A stretch of 64,000 bases of DNA from Homarus americanus (lineage: Eukaryota; Arthropoda; Malacostraca; Decapoda; Nephropidae): assembly GCF_018991925.1 (NCBI RefSeq), contig NW_024724238.1, positions 12,501 to 76,500 of the forward strand. The letters are read 5' to 3'. Below the pieces are notes generated by a model. It did no database searches and was not told the DNA's origin. It saw nothing but the letters and a program-made list of their open reading frames with translations. Shown piece by piece: positions 36,391 to 46,779 of this stretch. Numbering within the stretch: the stretch's first letter is position 1; each line of letters opens with the position of its first letter. Position numbers and translations under genes: made by a program.

Positions 36391-36546
36391 TGGCGGGTGG
36401 GGCGAATCTAAAAATAGCGTCTCGAGCCGGACACTCTGCTCGTATACGTGGAAAAAACCCGCGTTAAGTGAAAGTTCAGCTCTGGCGAGGCACCGCGTAT
36501 ACGTGAAATCGCGCTAAGCGAAACCGTGTTAAGCGGGGTATTACTG
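35293..36546 (-). mobile_element. TigE MITE with two internal modules
   Basis: Left CAGTAGTACCCCGCTTAACG, right complement CAGTAATACCCCGCTTAACA, TA duplication. Modules lie at about 35640-35900 and 36085-36345, separated by C-rich sequence. A (GGCA)n run of about 12 units lies at 36339-36390. No coding sequence. It splits the tandem non-coding part of TigD. Confidence 0.88.
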
Positions 36547-36946
36547 TATATTATATTTTACATTAATTTTACTACAGCTACAACCAGGGTCTTATTTTCT
36601 TCATTTTCTCGTGTAGAACTATCATCCCGGACTCCCGGCTGTAAACACAAACGAAAACAATGGCGTTCCATCTCCTCTTGTGTGACCATATTATTATTCA
36701 TTTATATTGTATAAGGTGCATTCAGAAACATTATTTAAAGAATATAGTTTGCAATTTCATTAATTGTATTGTTTTGGGGGCAAAAGAGGGTAAAAAGCCA
36801 CACAAAAGATATGAAAAGGTCACACTTGGGAAGGCATCTCATTATTATTGCTTTATTTTAATGGTAATTAATGATTCGCGATAAGACGATTCACCTTACA
36901 CTGCAATATTGGAGGACACATTACTGTCGTTATTCGAGGCTTTACT

Positions 36947-36950
<4 letters not shown>

Positions 36951-37017
<67 letters not shown>

Positions 37018-37080
37018 TTTATTAATATCATTGTTATTATTATTATTATTATTTTTCTTATCATTGTTATTATTATTTCA
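36951..37080. repeat. ATT microsatellite
   Basis: (TTA)n, more than 25 units with minor interruptions, directly after the TigD right end. The poly-isoleucine ORF is an artefact. Confidence 0.95.
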
Positions 37081-37223
37081 TGTTGGTGCCGGTTAGTTGA
37101 ATCTGCCAGTTACCCGGATACAGTAACTGGGATTCTACTGTAATTACATTGATAAAATTATTTACCAAGAACTTACTTTATAATTCATTGTTATAATAAA
37201 AAATAATAAATATAAAGGCTTAC

Positions 37224-37314
37224 CTGAAAGTTGGGAGAACATTAGTTGTGCTACACCAGTGGCCTCAGTATCTTCAGAGCATATATCACAGATGTCTTCC
37301 CATTCATTAACTGT
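37224..37314 (-). CDS. host gene internal exon d (FANCB-like)
   Basis: A 91-bp minus-strand exon between acceptor AAATTTACAG and donor GTAAGC. It reads 30 codons plus one base, in the only open frame. The peptide begins TVNEWEDICDICSEDTEATG and ends AQLMFSQLS. It enters in phase 0, matching the exon at 55818-55913, and its single leftover base matches the exon at 22109-22221. The pattern of an acidic turn followed by a hydrophobic strand fits the last blades of a beta-propeller, as in FANCB where a similar short acidic segment precedes an alternating hydrophobic strand. It lies 83 bp beyond the right end of the nested stack ending at 37140. Confidence 0.8.
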
Positions 37315-37476
37315 CTGTAAATTTGATCCACACATACATTAAGCAGCCAATATATGGTTTTGACCCAACACACCTACTCCTACTACTACTTCTACAGGTA
37401 TTATCACAATACTGTTGGCTTGGTAAAATCAGGTACAAATTATCTTTTAGCTTTTATTAAGGAGTCAAATAAAGTA

Positions 37477-37580
37477 AGTAGAATCCCAGTTATCTGGCAC
37501 CTATGGGGATTGATAGGTGCCGAATAAAGAGATTTTCCAGTCAGTTGAATCTAACTCTTAGAGTCCCCCAATAAACTGTA
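37477..37580 (+). mobile_element. left end of a second CAGTAGAATCCCAG-type element
   Basis: AGTAGAATCCCAGTTATCTG followed by GCACCTATGGGGATTGATAG. Same terminus as 30932. The right end was not found; the 28-bp array follows at once. Confidence 0.5.
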
Positions 37581-38000
37581 CAATGCAGTGTGCTACAGGC
37601 TGACCTCACAATGCAGTGTGCTACAGGCTGACCTCACAATGCAGTGTGCTACAGGCTGACCTCACAATGCAGTGTGCTACAGGCTGACCTCACAATGCAG
37701 TGTGCTACAGGCTGACCTCACAATGCAGTGTGCTACAGGCTGACCTCACAATGCAGTGTGCTACAGGCTGACCTCACAATGCAGTGTGCTACAGGCTGAC
37801 CTCACAATGCAGTGTGCTACAGGCTGACCTCACAATGCAGTGTGCTACAGGCTGACCTCACAATGCAGTGTGCTACAGGCTGACCTCACAATGCAGTGTG
37901 CTACAGGCTGACCTCACAATGCAGTGTGCTACAGGCTGACCTCACAATGCAGTGTGCTACAGGCTGACCTCACAATGCAGTGTGCTACAGGCTGACCTCA
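37581..38000. repeat. 28-bp tandem array, 15 identical units
   Basis: CAATGCAGTGTGCTACAGGC followed by TGACCTCA, repeated exactly 15 times without a single substitution. There are no spacers, so it is not CRISPR-like. Confidence 0.98.
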
Positions 38001-38233
38001 CAAAGTCGTGTCTCAAAAGTAAATTTTTTCACACATCTGTCCACTTTCAAGACTGTTCCCAATTACCGTGTTTTTTTGCTTGTTCGTGCTCGTTTGAAAA
38101 AAATATATATATATACAGTGGTCCCTCGGTTAACGAACTCAATTCATTCCAGAGGGTTATTTGTTAACCAAAAACATTGTTTCAATGGGATTTTGGGTAA
38201 TTGGTTCCAGTTCATCAAAAATTTCATACAGTA

Positions 38234-38967
38234 CAGTATAGTCTCGGTTTACACTGTCAATTAAACTCGTGGAGGTCTGCGCAAAACGAGAAACGCGTAA
38301 ATGAAATAACAGAACATATGAGATTAATTGAAATAGATACTGGGCAGACCCCCAGACTACCCTTTTTCCGACACAATATGTACATTGTAGTAAAAATAAC
38401 ATCTTAATTTTATGATGGTATGCACACACAATTAATATTTAAGAGAAATATCAATAATATTAGGATTTTTAACACTTACATTAGTAGAAAAGATGACTGG
38501 GCACACAGGGATGGGGGGTTGGTTCCGAGGCAGAGGGCAGATTATTGGCCCTCACCTGTATCACTTGTCTCACCTGTATCACTATCCACCACAGAGGCTA
38601 GCAGGGCCTCCTTGTCAAACCCCTCAAAGTCCATATCCTCACTATCACTGACTTGGGCTGGCTGTAGTGGGTGGCAGGTGAAGAACTCGGTAATGTTTTG
38701 TTGACTGGGCAAGCAAGGTTAAATAGACCAATCACAGCGCTCGGCGGAGGGGGTGCGTGGGTGGTAAGGATACGTGGCCCAATCACAGTCCGAAACGTCA
38801 TCTGACGTCAGCAGTGACGTCAGAGCGACCTAGCGCGCACCTTGTCCGCGCCGCTTCCCGCATAAATGCTGGAATGTACCGCGTAACTAATAATTGGCGC
38901 GTCTGGCCAGGTGCCGCGTATATGACCAATCCCGTAAAGGAAATCCGAGTAAACCGAGACTATACTG
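38234..38967 (-). mobile_element. TigE-like MITE nested in TigA
   Basis: Left CAGTATAGTCTCGGTTTACA and right GTAAACCGAGACTATACTG, with TA. The inside is TigE-like (AACAGAACATATGAGATTAA, transposase-tail text near 38598-38660), but the termini have diverged to a distinct subtype shared with the pair 41208/49509. Confidence 0.85.
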
Positions 38968-38999
38968 TACAAAGTAAAAAAAAAAAGCAGTAAAGTACA

Positions 39000-40632
39000 T
39001 TTACTTTGAGGTGTGTATGTAGAAGGCTCCTGGTTGATGATGTGGAGGTGGAGGAGGAGAAGGGAGAAGAGGAGAAACATTTTACTGCTTCTTGGAAGGC
39101 GAATCACCTTCCATAAAATGTCAGGAACCTCTGAACTGACAGATTCTCCAGCAGGAAAATCCTCTCTCCTTTTTGAAGTGGAAGGCTGAGGGGAAGCATC
39201 TTTCTCCCGCTGCCTTTTGGAGAAGAAACTGTCAATTTTTGGTTGTGGGGAATTTCTCCTCATCATCATTAGTCTGTTCTTGTAGAAGGAGAGCACTTTG
39301 TCCTCAACAGTACACAAAATAGGTTCTGTTGTTTCCACATCAGGGTGCCTTGAAGCCAGTTTCCTGAACATCTCCCAGTGGTAAACAACATCTTTTAAGT
39401 CTGAAGAAGACATATTGTCATCATATTCCCTTTCCTCCTCACCACTGTCAGCTTCTAACATCTCATCCAGTTTCTGCAAGTCTTCAGGAGTAAGTTCCTC
39501 CTCAGGATGTTGTATTGTGTCTTCCAGAACTGTGCCAGTGTTAGATTGGGATCAGTGGATGGCACCTGATGACACCTTCTGAACATTTTCTTCATGTACG
39601 GCTTCTTAAAGTTGCTGATCACATTCTTATCCATTGGCTGTATAATTGATGTAATGTTGGGAGGCAAAAACAACACTGTGACAAAGTCAAATCAAGCCTC
39701 CAAAGTGCTGGCAAGTTCAGGGTCATGACCAGGATCATTATCCATAAGGAGAAGAGCCTTTAAAGGAAGTTTATTGGTGGTTAGGTAGCTCTTGACAGAA
39801 GGGCAAAACACCTCAACAGCCCATTCATTAGAGAGCTGTCTTGTCACCCATGCCTTACGGTTCGACTTCCAATAAACTCCAAGCCATCCTCTTACCACCT
39901 TCTGTTGCTTGAACACCCTGGGGTTCTCAGAGTGGTAGAAAAGCATAGGCTTCAGTCGGAAATCCCCTGAAGCATTGGCACCAAGCGATAGAGTGAGACG
40001 GTCCTTCATGGGTTTATGCCCAGGTAAAGAGGCTTCATCTCTGGTGATGAATGTCCTTTTGGGCATTTTCTTCCAGAACAGCTCAGTTCCGTCCACATTA
40101 AACACTTGCTGTGGAAGATAATTTTCTTCCTCCACCAGTTCCTTAAACTCCACTACAAATTTTGCTGCTCCTTCTTTATCTGCACTGGCAACCTCACCAT
40201 GCCTAACAACACGAAAAATGTTACTTCTTTTCTTAAATTTTTTGAACCAGCCCGTTCTGGCCCTAAACTCTTCAAACCCAGTTTCAGAGGAACTAGGTTG
40301 CTCTTCCTTTAAATGTTCATAAATCTCCCTGGCTCTTTCACAAATAAATTCAGTAGAAACTGAATCACCTTTTATTTGTTTTTCCCAATCCAAATAAAAA
40401 GTAACCTCTCCGTTTCTGCTATTAATGATCTACCTTTAAACACTCGGGTAGATTTGTCTCTCACTTTCACTCCTTTAAATTTGTCTTTCTGTGCAAGAAT
40501 TGTCAACACAGTTGATGCCGACATGCAATATTCCTTACTAAGCACATTTGTTCTAATGCCTTCTTCATGTTTCTTAATTATTTCCTGTTTAACTTGAATT
40601 GAAATCACCTTTCTCGATTTCTTTGGACCCAT
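39000..40632 (-). pseudogene. TigA transposase pseudogene
   Basis: Minus-strand Tigger transposase starting MGPKKSRKVISIQVKQEIIK (helix-turn-helix). A frameshift near 40390 separates it from 40393-39692, which holds the CENP-B-like part (RARTGWFKKFKKRSNIFRVV) and the catalytic core with FNVDGTELFWKKMP (first Asp) and LLMDNDPGHDPE (second Asp). A TGA stop lies at 39689-39691. Then comes FLPPNITSIIQPMDKNVISN with the third Asp. Compared with the intact TigB protein, about 100 residues are missing after QFWKTQYNI, and a further frameshift leads to the tail at 39479. Two frameshifts, a stop and a deletion make it dead. Confidence 0.9.
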
Positions 40633-41426
40633 GCTGGATTCAAAACAGGGTACAGTAATTTCAACTCTAAAATTTTAAGTTCACTGGCTGTAATTAAAGA
40701 TAATTTTCTTTATATCAACACTAAACTGCACTATATATTATCAATATGTTAAATAAATTTCAGAATGTCCAATAATTGTACTGTAAAACTGTAAAAAATA
40801 CTGTGTTCAAGAGAGTCACAAGCAAGAGGTTACCTCCACTGAAAAGAGACACAACCTGACATCTTGGTGGGTGAGTGAAGTGGCTGATGGGCGCACCAAA
40901 AACTAGTTCCCTGTACTGCAATTATGTTAAATAAGTGTTAAAATGACTAATAATTTTAATATAAAACTTGGACAATTATTGAATAGCACAACTTTCTTGA
41001 TATTTACTCCAATTTTAATGAATGTAAGCCCTAGAACCGATTTCTGTATTGGCGGACTAATCTTCCAGCTGGTGAGCAAGCCAAAGCATGTTGAAATGTT
41101 TTCGTAAGAATTTCGTTAACCGAATTTTTGTTTGTTAACCGAAATGAAGATTCTTATGGAAGGTAATTCGTTAACCAAAATTTCGTTAACCGAGGGACCA
41201 CTGTATACAGTACAGTCTGGTTTTACGTGGTTAATTAAACCCATGGAGGTCCGCATATAAAGAGAAACGCATAAATAAAATAACAGAACCTATGGGATTA
41301 ATTGAAATAGAGACTGGGCCGACCGCCAGACTACCCTTTTTTGGCTATCGCCAACACAATACAGTGGTCCCTCGGTTAACAAACTGTTCAACGAATTACC
41401 TTCCATAAGAACAAAAAATTCGATTA

Positions 41427-42913
41427 CCGTATTTTTCGGCTTAAAAGACGCACTTTTTATGACATAAATATACCTCGAAAATTACCATGTGTCTTCCAGG
41501 ACACTAGTTGATGAGTTGTAGCAGAGGTTTTTGAAATCAGCGCCTTACAAAGATTGTTACCTCATTACAGTACTTTACAATGACAAGTATTCTCTATTCA
41601 GTACTATAAAACTATTGATTTAACTCATATTGTTGATATATTGCAAAAAAACAACCCTTGCTGCTGTGTGGTTTGTTTACTAATGGTCGTGGTGCGACAG
41701 CGCCATCTATTGAGGAATTGCTAAAGGTTGTCTGCTGGTCTCAAATGCAGGAATATTTGTTTCTTTATATGTAGGCTCTCACATTTGGACACCTATTTAC
41801 AGTAGGCTCTCATATTTGGATACCCATTTAGACTGTAAAAACTCCACAAAATTAAAATCTTCCAAATTTAACTACAAGTTCGTCATCCAAGTCAAAACAC
41901 ACACACAACAACATTGGCTGTCCTTATGTTTTCAACTTTACCACCACTGGTGGGTAGAATTTTTTTTTAATTCAGAAACATTAATTGAAACATATATGAA
42001 CAGTAAATAAGTGTTGCTTTCATATTCTTATGTAGAGTAATGACGATATGTTTACACATGTGCTCACTTATGTACATGATCTCACTTTTTTTTTACCCGT
42101 AATTGTTAGCTACTTCCATTGTTCCATTTATTAACATTAAATAACATTACTTAAAACAACCATATTAATTTTTCTACATTAATTTTAATACAGCTACAAT
42201 GGAGGACTTATTTTCTTCAGTTTTATAATTATGTAGAACCAATCAGTCCCTGGTTTTGCAAAAAACGAGTTGGTTTTTTACTTTTATTTTGTTTTTAAAT
42301 AAAGATTTTTTGTTTTATTTAAACATTGATATACATGTTTACATTTGCTTACCTTCTACTGTTGGAAAATATTTCCCATCGTTGTCATACCGACAAAAAC
42401 AAGAGAAAGAATGTAAACACTACAGCCCGCTAGACGTGGAGGGGACCAGGTGTGTAAAATGAGTGCTGTATTAAAGATTTCACCTTCTTAAACAGATTTT
42501 TTTTTTAAATTGATGAAAATGACGACTGATAAGCAGTTCTAAGTGATGATATTCAAAGAGGTGTGTGTCTAATGGTAGACCCTGCTGCTATGTGACCAAG
42601 TCCCAGGTTGATGATCTGACTTTCTGCAGGGTCTCAATTGTTTCTCTTACTTTGACAACACAACATACATACAGGTATATTGTTTCTCACTCTTGATATT
42701 TTTTTTTCATTTTTGTATTTCTTTATTATTATTATTATTATTATTATTATCATTATTATTATTATTACATTTTTGCCCCCCTAGGCCCTAATGTGGGTCA
42801 GTGACCTGTGCCCAGGTGGGCTAAAACCCCAATTTTTTTTTTTTTTAGAATTTCATTTCCAAAATCAGGGTGCGTCTTCCACGATGCAGCGTCTTCCAAG
42901 CCAAAAAATACGG
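41427..42913. mobile_element. element with CCGTATTTTT(C/T)GGCTT ends
   Basis: Left CCGTATTTTTCGGCTTAAAA, right complement CCGTATTTTTTGGCTTGGAA, flanked by TTA/TAA. No transposase recognised. The inside holds a fragment of TigD-like non-coding sequence (41870-42260), an R1 repeat (42560-42690), an ATT microsatellite (42721-42768) and a LINE-tail-like module (42770-42840). The terminus is unlike the TA-flanked families; class unknown. Confidence 0.65.
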
Positions 42914-43273
42914 TAACGATATCCTTAAGAAAATCACGTTTTGTTGTGAGCATCAGCTGGTCAGCTGATGGCCCAGTCTGCCAATTCGGAAATCTGTTCT
43001 ATGTTTACATTCATTTCTCAATGGAGTAAATATCAATAAAGTTTTGCTATTAAAATTATTAGTCATTTTAACATTTATTTAACATATTGATAATATATGC
43101 AGTACAGGGAACTAGTTTGTTATGCGCCCAACAGATGCGTGAGTTGGCCACAAGGTGTCAGCTGAGCTTTGAAAACAGTGGAGAGAGCATCTATTTTGGT
43201 GGTGTCTTAAATATTTTTGCATTTTCATTTAAATTATTGGTCATTCTGAACTTAAGTTACCATATTGATAATA

Positions 43274-45537
43274 CAGTGGGGTATGCTATAACGAATCTAA
43301 TTGGTTCTAGAACCTCGTTCGTTATAGGATTAATCCGTTCCAGGCCCCCAAATACAACCACTTAACATTGAAAATATTCTGTGGAAAATGTAAAAAATAC
43401 GGTACGTTATCTTACCTTAGTGTTGTTCAGCATGCAGGACAGGAGGCAGGGGAGGAGGGGGGAGGAGGGGGGAGGAGAGAATTATGGAGAAGAGGTGGAA
43501 GGAGAGGAGTCATCCTTCCTAGTCCTCTTTGGTGACTGTCTCACAGGCACTTTGTCTGTAGGTTCTTTTGTTACCTTTGTAAAGATGGAATCCAGGGTTG
43601 GCTGCTTCAACCTTGATTTCTGGACCTTCCAAAAGTAATTCATAACATTGTCATTAAACACACTGATGGCCTTTTGCACAGAACCAACATCAGGATGATA
43701 ATCCTCAGCAAGTTTGGACAGTTTGCTCCAGCAAAAGAACGCATCCTTGAGATCTTTGGCTGGAATGATGCGGCTTTCCTCCTTGTCCTCCTCCTCCCCT
43801 GACTCCTCAGAAGTTAAGCTCCGCTTCAGTGTCTCATTTTGTTCTTTGTGAAGTTCAAGCAGCTCCTCAGTGGACAGTTCCTTACTGTGCTCTTCCACCA
43901 ACTCCTCAACATCATCATCATCATCCACTTCCAGGCCCATGGAATTGCCCAGAGACACAATTTCATGAACAACAGCCTCTTCTTCTAACTCTTCGAAGCC
44001 TTCAAAGTCTCTTTGAAGGACACATTCAGGCCACAATGGCCTCCAAGCAGCACAAAGACACCTCACAGTAACCTCTTTGCAGGCTGAGGTAATTAAAAAA
44101 ACAGCATTTGCTATATTGAAGTGACTCTTCCAAAATTCCTTCAAGCTAACATCACTGGAAGAAGTGGATGCAAAACATTTTCTAAACAGTGCCTTTGTGT
44201 ACAGCTTCTTAAAGTTAGAAATTACCTGTTGATCCATGGGCTGGATGAGAGGTGTTGTGTTGGGTGGCAAGAAGTGCACAGTGATGAAGTTGAACTCCTC
44301 TGGCAATTCAACCATCAAATTAGGAGGGTGGGCTGGTGCATTGTCCATCACCAACAAAGCTTTCAGTGGAAGATTATTCTCCCTGAGGTATTCCCAAACA
44401 CTGGGTCCAAACACCTCAATCACCCACTTAGAGAATAAATTCCTGGTCACCCAAGCCTTTGGGTTTGACCGCCACGTAACACCAAGGCGGGTCTTCCTAA
44501 TGTTTTTGAAAGCTCTGGGGTTTTCTGCATGGTACACAAGGAGTGGCTTTATTTTGCAGTCACCAGAAGCATTGGCACAAAGAAGGAGGGTAAGCCTGTC
44601 TTTCATTGGCTTATGGCCAGGGACAGAAGTTTCCTCCTTGGTAATGTATGTACGGTGAGGCATTTTTTTCCAAAAAAGTCCAGTTTCATCACAGATGAAT
44701 ACCTGCTGAGAAACAAAGCCTCCCTCTTTAATAACATTCAAAAAAATGTCATGGTGTTCCTTAGCTGCTTCCTTATCTGCACTAGCAGCATCACCATGTC
44801 TCACAACACTATGTAATTTATTTCTCCTTCTGAAACCAGTAAACCACCCCTTGGTACCCCTAAACACTGGCACATCACTATCACTTGCACTGGGAGTCTT
44901 GGCTTTAAGGTCCTCAAACAATTGTCTGGCCTTCTCACAAATTATAGCTTCACTAATGCTGTCACCTGCCAATTCTTTCTCCTTTATCCACACTAAGAGT
45001 AAATTTTCCGTCTCCTCAATCACATTACACCTTGCTTTGCTAAGTCTAGAGATTCCCTTAGCCACTTGCACAGTTTTCAACTCCTCTTTATTCTTTAAAA
45101 TCGTACATATAGTCGATTTAGCCATCCCATACTCATCACTAAGTTTCGCAATGCTTGTTCCATCCTCACATTTCTTTATGATTTCTTTCTTAGTTTCAAG
45201 AGTTATGAGCTTTCTCACTCGCTTTGGACGATTCATTGTCACATTTGTACACTTGTATAACAAAATATTTAAACAAATAACTCTATTTCCACATCAAAAG
45301 ACGAAATTTCAACAATAACAGTGGTGCACTGGCTACACAATGAGACAAAGATGGCGCCTGACGCTCTTGTTGTGGGTCGCGGTACAACAATATTCATGCG
45401 CCAGGCGAAATAGTCCCGTATTCATCCTCGTTCGTTGTAGGAGTTGCGTTCGTTATCGCATTCTCAATTTTATAGGTAAAACCGTTCGTTATAGGAATAT
45501 TCGTAGTAGGATCCGTTCGTTATAGCATACCCCACTG
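43274..45537 (-). mobile_element. complete TigB Tigger element with intact transposase
   Basis: Perfect 22-bp terminal inverted repeats (both start CAGTGGGGTATGCTATAACG) with TA on each side. Length 2264 bp, a compact autonomous layout: short non-coding ends around one uninterrupted transposase gene on the minus strand. It is inserted in the TigA derivative 41362-45919. The intact ORF and perfect ends indicate the youngest insertion in the window. Confidence 0.95.
43482..45263 (-). CDS. Tigger/pogo transposase, intact 593 codons
   Basis: A DDE transposase of the pogo/Tigger group (Tc1/mariner superfamily), which would bind the element's ends in the nucleus and cut and paste it into TA sites. 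The helix-turn-helix is at residues 16-62 (KEIIKKCEDGTSIAKLSDEY). The CENP-B-like DNA-binding part is at about 80-155 (WFTGFRRRNKLHSVVRHGDA). The catalytic domain runs from about 185 to 400, with Asp192 in CDETGLFWKKMP, Asp307 in LLVMDNAPAHPP and Asp344 in PLIQPMDQQVISNF. All three acidic residues are present. The tail is acidic and ends in a Lys/Pro/Ser-rich segment. The true start is probably Met10 (45236), because the related TigA protein starts at the equivalent place (MGPKKSRK). No stop or frameshift is seen. Family domesticates such as TIGD and CENP-B look similar, but the surrounding inverted repeats make this a transposon gene. Confidence 0.95.
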   Translation of the reverse strand: MLYKCTNVTMNRPKRVRKLITLETKKEIIKKCEDGTSIAKLSDEYGMAKSTICTILKNKEELKTVQVAKGISRLSKARCNVIEETENLLLVWIKEKELAGDSISEAIICEKARQLFEDLKAKTPSASDSDVPVFRGTKGWFTGFRRRNKLHSVVRHGDAASADKEAAKEHHDIFLNVIKEGGFVSQQVFICDETGLFWKKMPHRTYITKEETSVPGHKPMKDRLTLLLCANASGDCKIKPLLVYHAENPRAFKNIRKTRLGVTWRSNPKAWVTRNLFSKWVIEVFGPSVWEYLRENNLPLKALLVMDNAPAHPPNLMVELPEEFNFITVHFLPPNTTPLIQPMDQQVISNFKKLYTKALFRKCFASTSSSDVSLKEFWKSHFNIANAVFLITSACKEVTVRCLCAAWRPLWPECVLQRDFEGFEELEEEAVVHEIVSLGNSMGLEVDDDDDVEELVEEHSKELSTEELLELHKEQNETLKRSLTSEESGEEEDKEESRIIPAKDLKDAFFCWSKLSKLAEDYHPDVGSVQKAISVFNDNVMNYFWKVQKSRLKQPTLDSIFTKVTKEPTDKVPVRQSPKRTRKDDSSPSTSSP

Positions 45538-45919
45538 TATATAGTGCAGTGCAGTGTTGATTTAAAGAAAATAATCTTGAATTACACCTTGTGAACTTAA
45601 AATTTTATTGGCGAAACTACTGTGTCAAGAGTGGGTCCATTGAAAGGTGATTTCTCCTCCATCCCCACTTCCTTCTCTTCTCCCTTCTCCTCCACCCCCA
45701 CTTCTAATTCACATCATCATCATCGACCAGGAATCTTCTACATACACACCTCAAAGAAAGTGTACTTTACTGCATTTTGTTTTTACTTTGTATGTACTTT
45801 TCGGTGAGCTGGAACCAATTACCCAATAACCCATTGAAACAATGGATTCGGTTAACAAAATTTTTGGTTAACAAACAACCTTCTGGGGCGAATTGTGTTC
45901 ATTACCCGAGGGACCACTG

Positions 45920-46300
45920 TACTGTACATTGTAGTAAAAATAACATCTTAATTTTATGATGGAAGTTCAGGGCCTCTCGGGGGTGGTGGGGGTCCAGCAG
46001 AAGCCATTGTGTAGAAAGAAAAAAAAAAGCACCGGTTCCTGGGCACGAGTGAGTATATGCGGAGACAGTGAGACTGAGGCGGCGGCGGAGAGCGTGGGTG
46101 GCGGGGGTGGCAAGGATACCTAGACCAATCACAGCATGCGGCGGAGGGGGTGCGTGGGTGGTAAGGATACGTGGCCCAATCACAGTCTGCGACGTGTCCG
46201 GAAAAGAGTCTGACGTCAGCGCTGACGTCATTTCAGTGGCATTTTATGAGAGAAAAACTGGCCGTCACACTTAAGGACTGATAAATAAACACACATTAGA
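45920..46300. other. right part of the outer MITE, GC-rich
   Basis: It contains text also found in the 38234-38967 MITE (GGGGGTGCGTGGGTGGTAAG, CAATCACAG, CTGACGTCAGC). The palindromic TGACGTCA-like sites are part of the repeat. No gene. Confidence 0.5.
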
Positions 46301-46379
46301 CCTTTGGCTCCAACTATCAAACCTTTCACCTCACTTCCCCCTCCCTCCCTCTCCCCCAGCCAGGGTTTTAGGCTTACAG

Positions 46380-46767
46380 TTTTTATCTTATATAATATCA
46401 CAGACTAAAGTTAGGAGAATATAATTTGCATTGCTGGAATCCTTGCAAGACAGCGAATAATTTGAATATAAAAATCAAATATTTTGCACAAGAGACAAAA
46501 ATTAATCACCTGTATCACATTACAGTAGTGATTTAAGAGTGCTAGTGTATATGTATGTACATATATATAGTGATTTAAGGACAATTTAGGGGATTTTTAG
46601 GAATGTTTCTGACCTTATGCATTTTTGGCTTTACTTTGCATGTACTTTTCTGTGAGCTGGAACCAATTACTCAATATCCCATAGAAATAATAGATTCAGT
46701 TCGCGAAATTTTCGGTTAACAAACGACTCTGTGGAACCAATTGTGCTAGTTAATCGAGGGATCACTG
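46380..46767 (+). mobile_element. right end of a TigA derivative with an internal module
   Basis: 46385-46500 is the internal module (ACTAAAGTTAGGAGAATATA, TTTTGCACAAGAGAC). 46630-46767 is the TigA right end (GAGCTGGAACCAATTACTCA to TTAATCGAGGGATCACTG). The left terminus is not seen. Confidence 0.65.
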
Positions 46768-46779
46768 TGTAATGAAAAA

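Larger units (their letters stand above)
32856..36947 (+). mobile_element. TigD Tigger element, internally deleted, carrying two MITEs
   Basis: Left CAGTAAAGCCTCAGATAACA and right complement CAGTAAAGCCTCGAATAACG, flanked by TA. It keeps the transposase start and tail (33822-34245), and then a tandem non-coding stretch of about 400 bp per unit (about 34300-35290, resuming 36547-36720). Two TigE MITEs have inserted (33007-33632 and 35293-36546). Related sequence occurs at 41870-42260 and, reversed, at 51050-51930. Confidence 0.75.
30932..37140. mobile_element. outer element of a nested stack (TIR CAGTAGAATCCCAGTTA)
   Basis: Left CAATAGAATCCCAGTTATCT and right complement CAGTAGAATCCCAGTTACTG, both next to TA. 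The inside holds R1 repeat sequence, an AAT microsatellite (31320-31433), the 32125-32820 MITE and the TigD element with its own insertions. A second left end of this family occurs at 37477. No own coding sequence is recognised. Confidence 0.6.
38116..41203 (-). mobile_element. nearly complete TigA Tigger element
   Basis: Termini CAGTGGTCCCTCGGTTAACG (left) and the exact complement at the right end (CGTTAACCGAGGGACCACTG), flanked by TA. Length 3088 bp including a nested MITE at 38234-38967. It carries a transposase pseudogene on the minus strand. Ends identical over 20 bp suggest a fairly young insertion. Confidence 0.92.
41362..45919 (+). mobile_element. TigA deletion derivative carrying two other elements
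   Basis: Left CAGTGGTCCCTCGGTTAACA and right complement CAGTGGTCCCTCGGGTAATG, next to TA. Subterminal sequences match TigA at 38116-41203, in the opposite orientation. The transposase is almost wholly gone. It is interrupted by the 41427-42913 element and by TigB (43274-45537). Confidence 0.8.

Noticed and set aside
37581..38000. CRISPR-like regular repeat
   Set aside because: Units are directly joined with no spacers, and the genome is eukaryotic.
44121..45318. Plus-strand ORFs of up to 190 codons
   Set aside because: Shadows of the intact Tigger transposase on the opposite strand.
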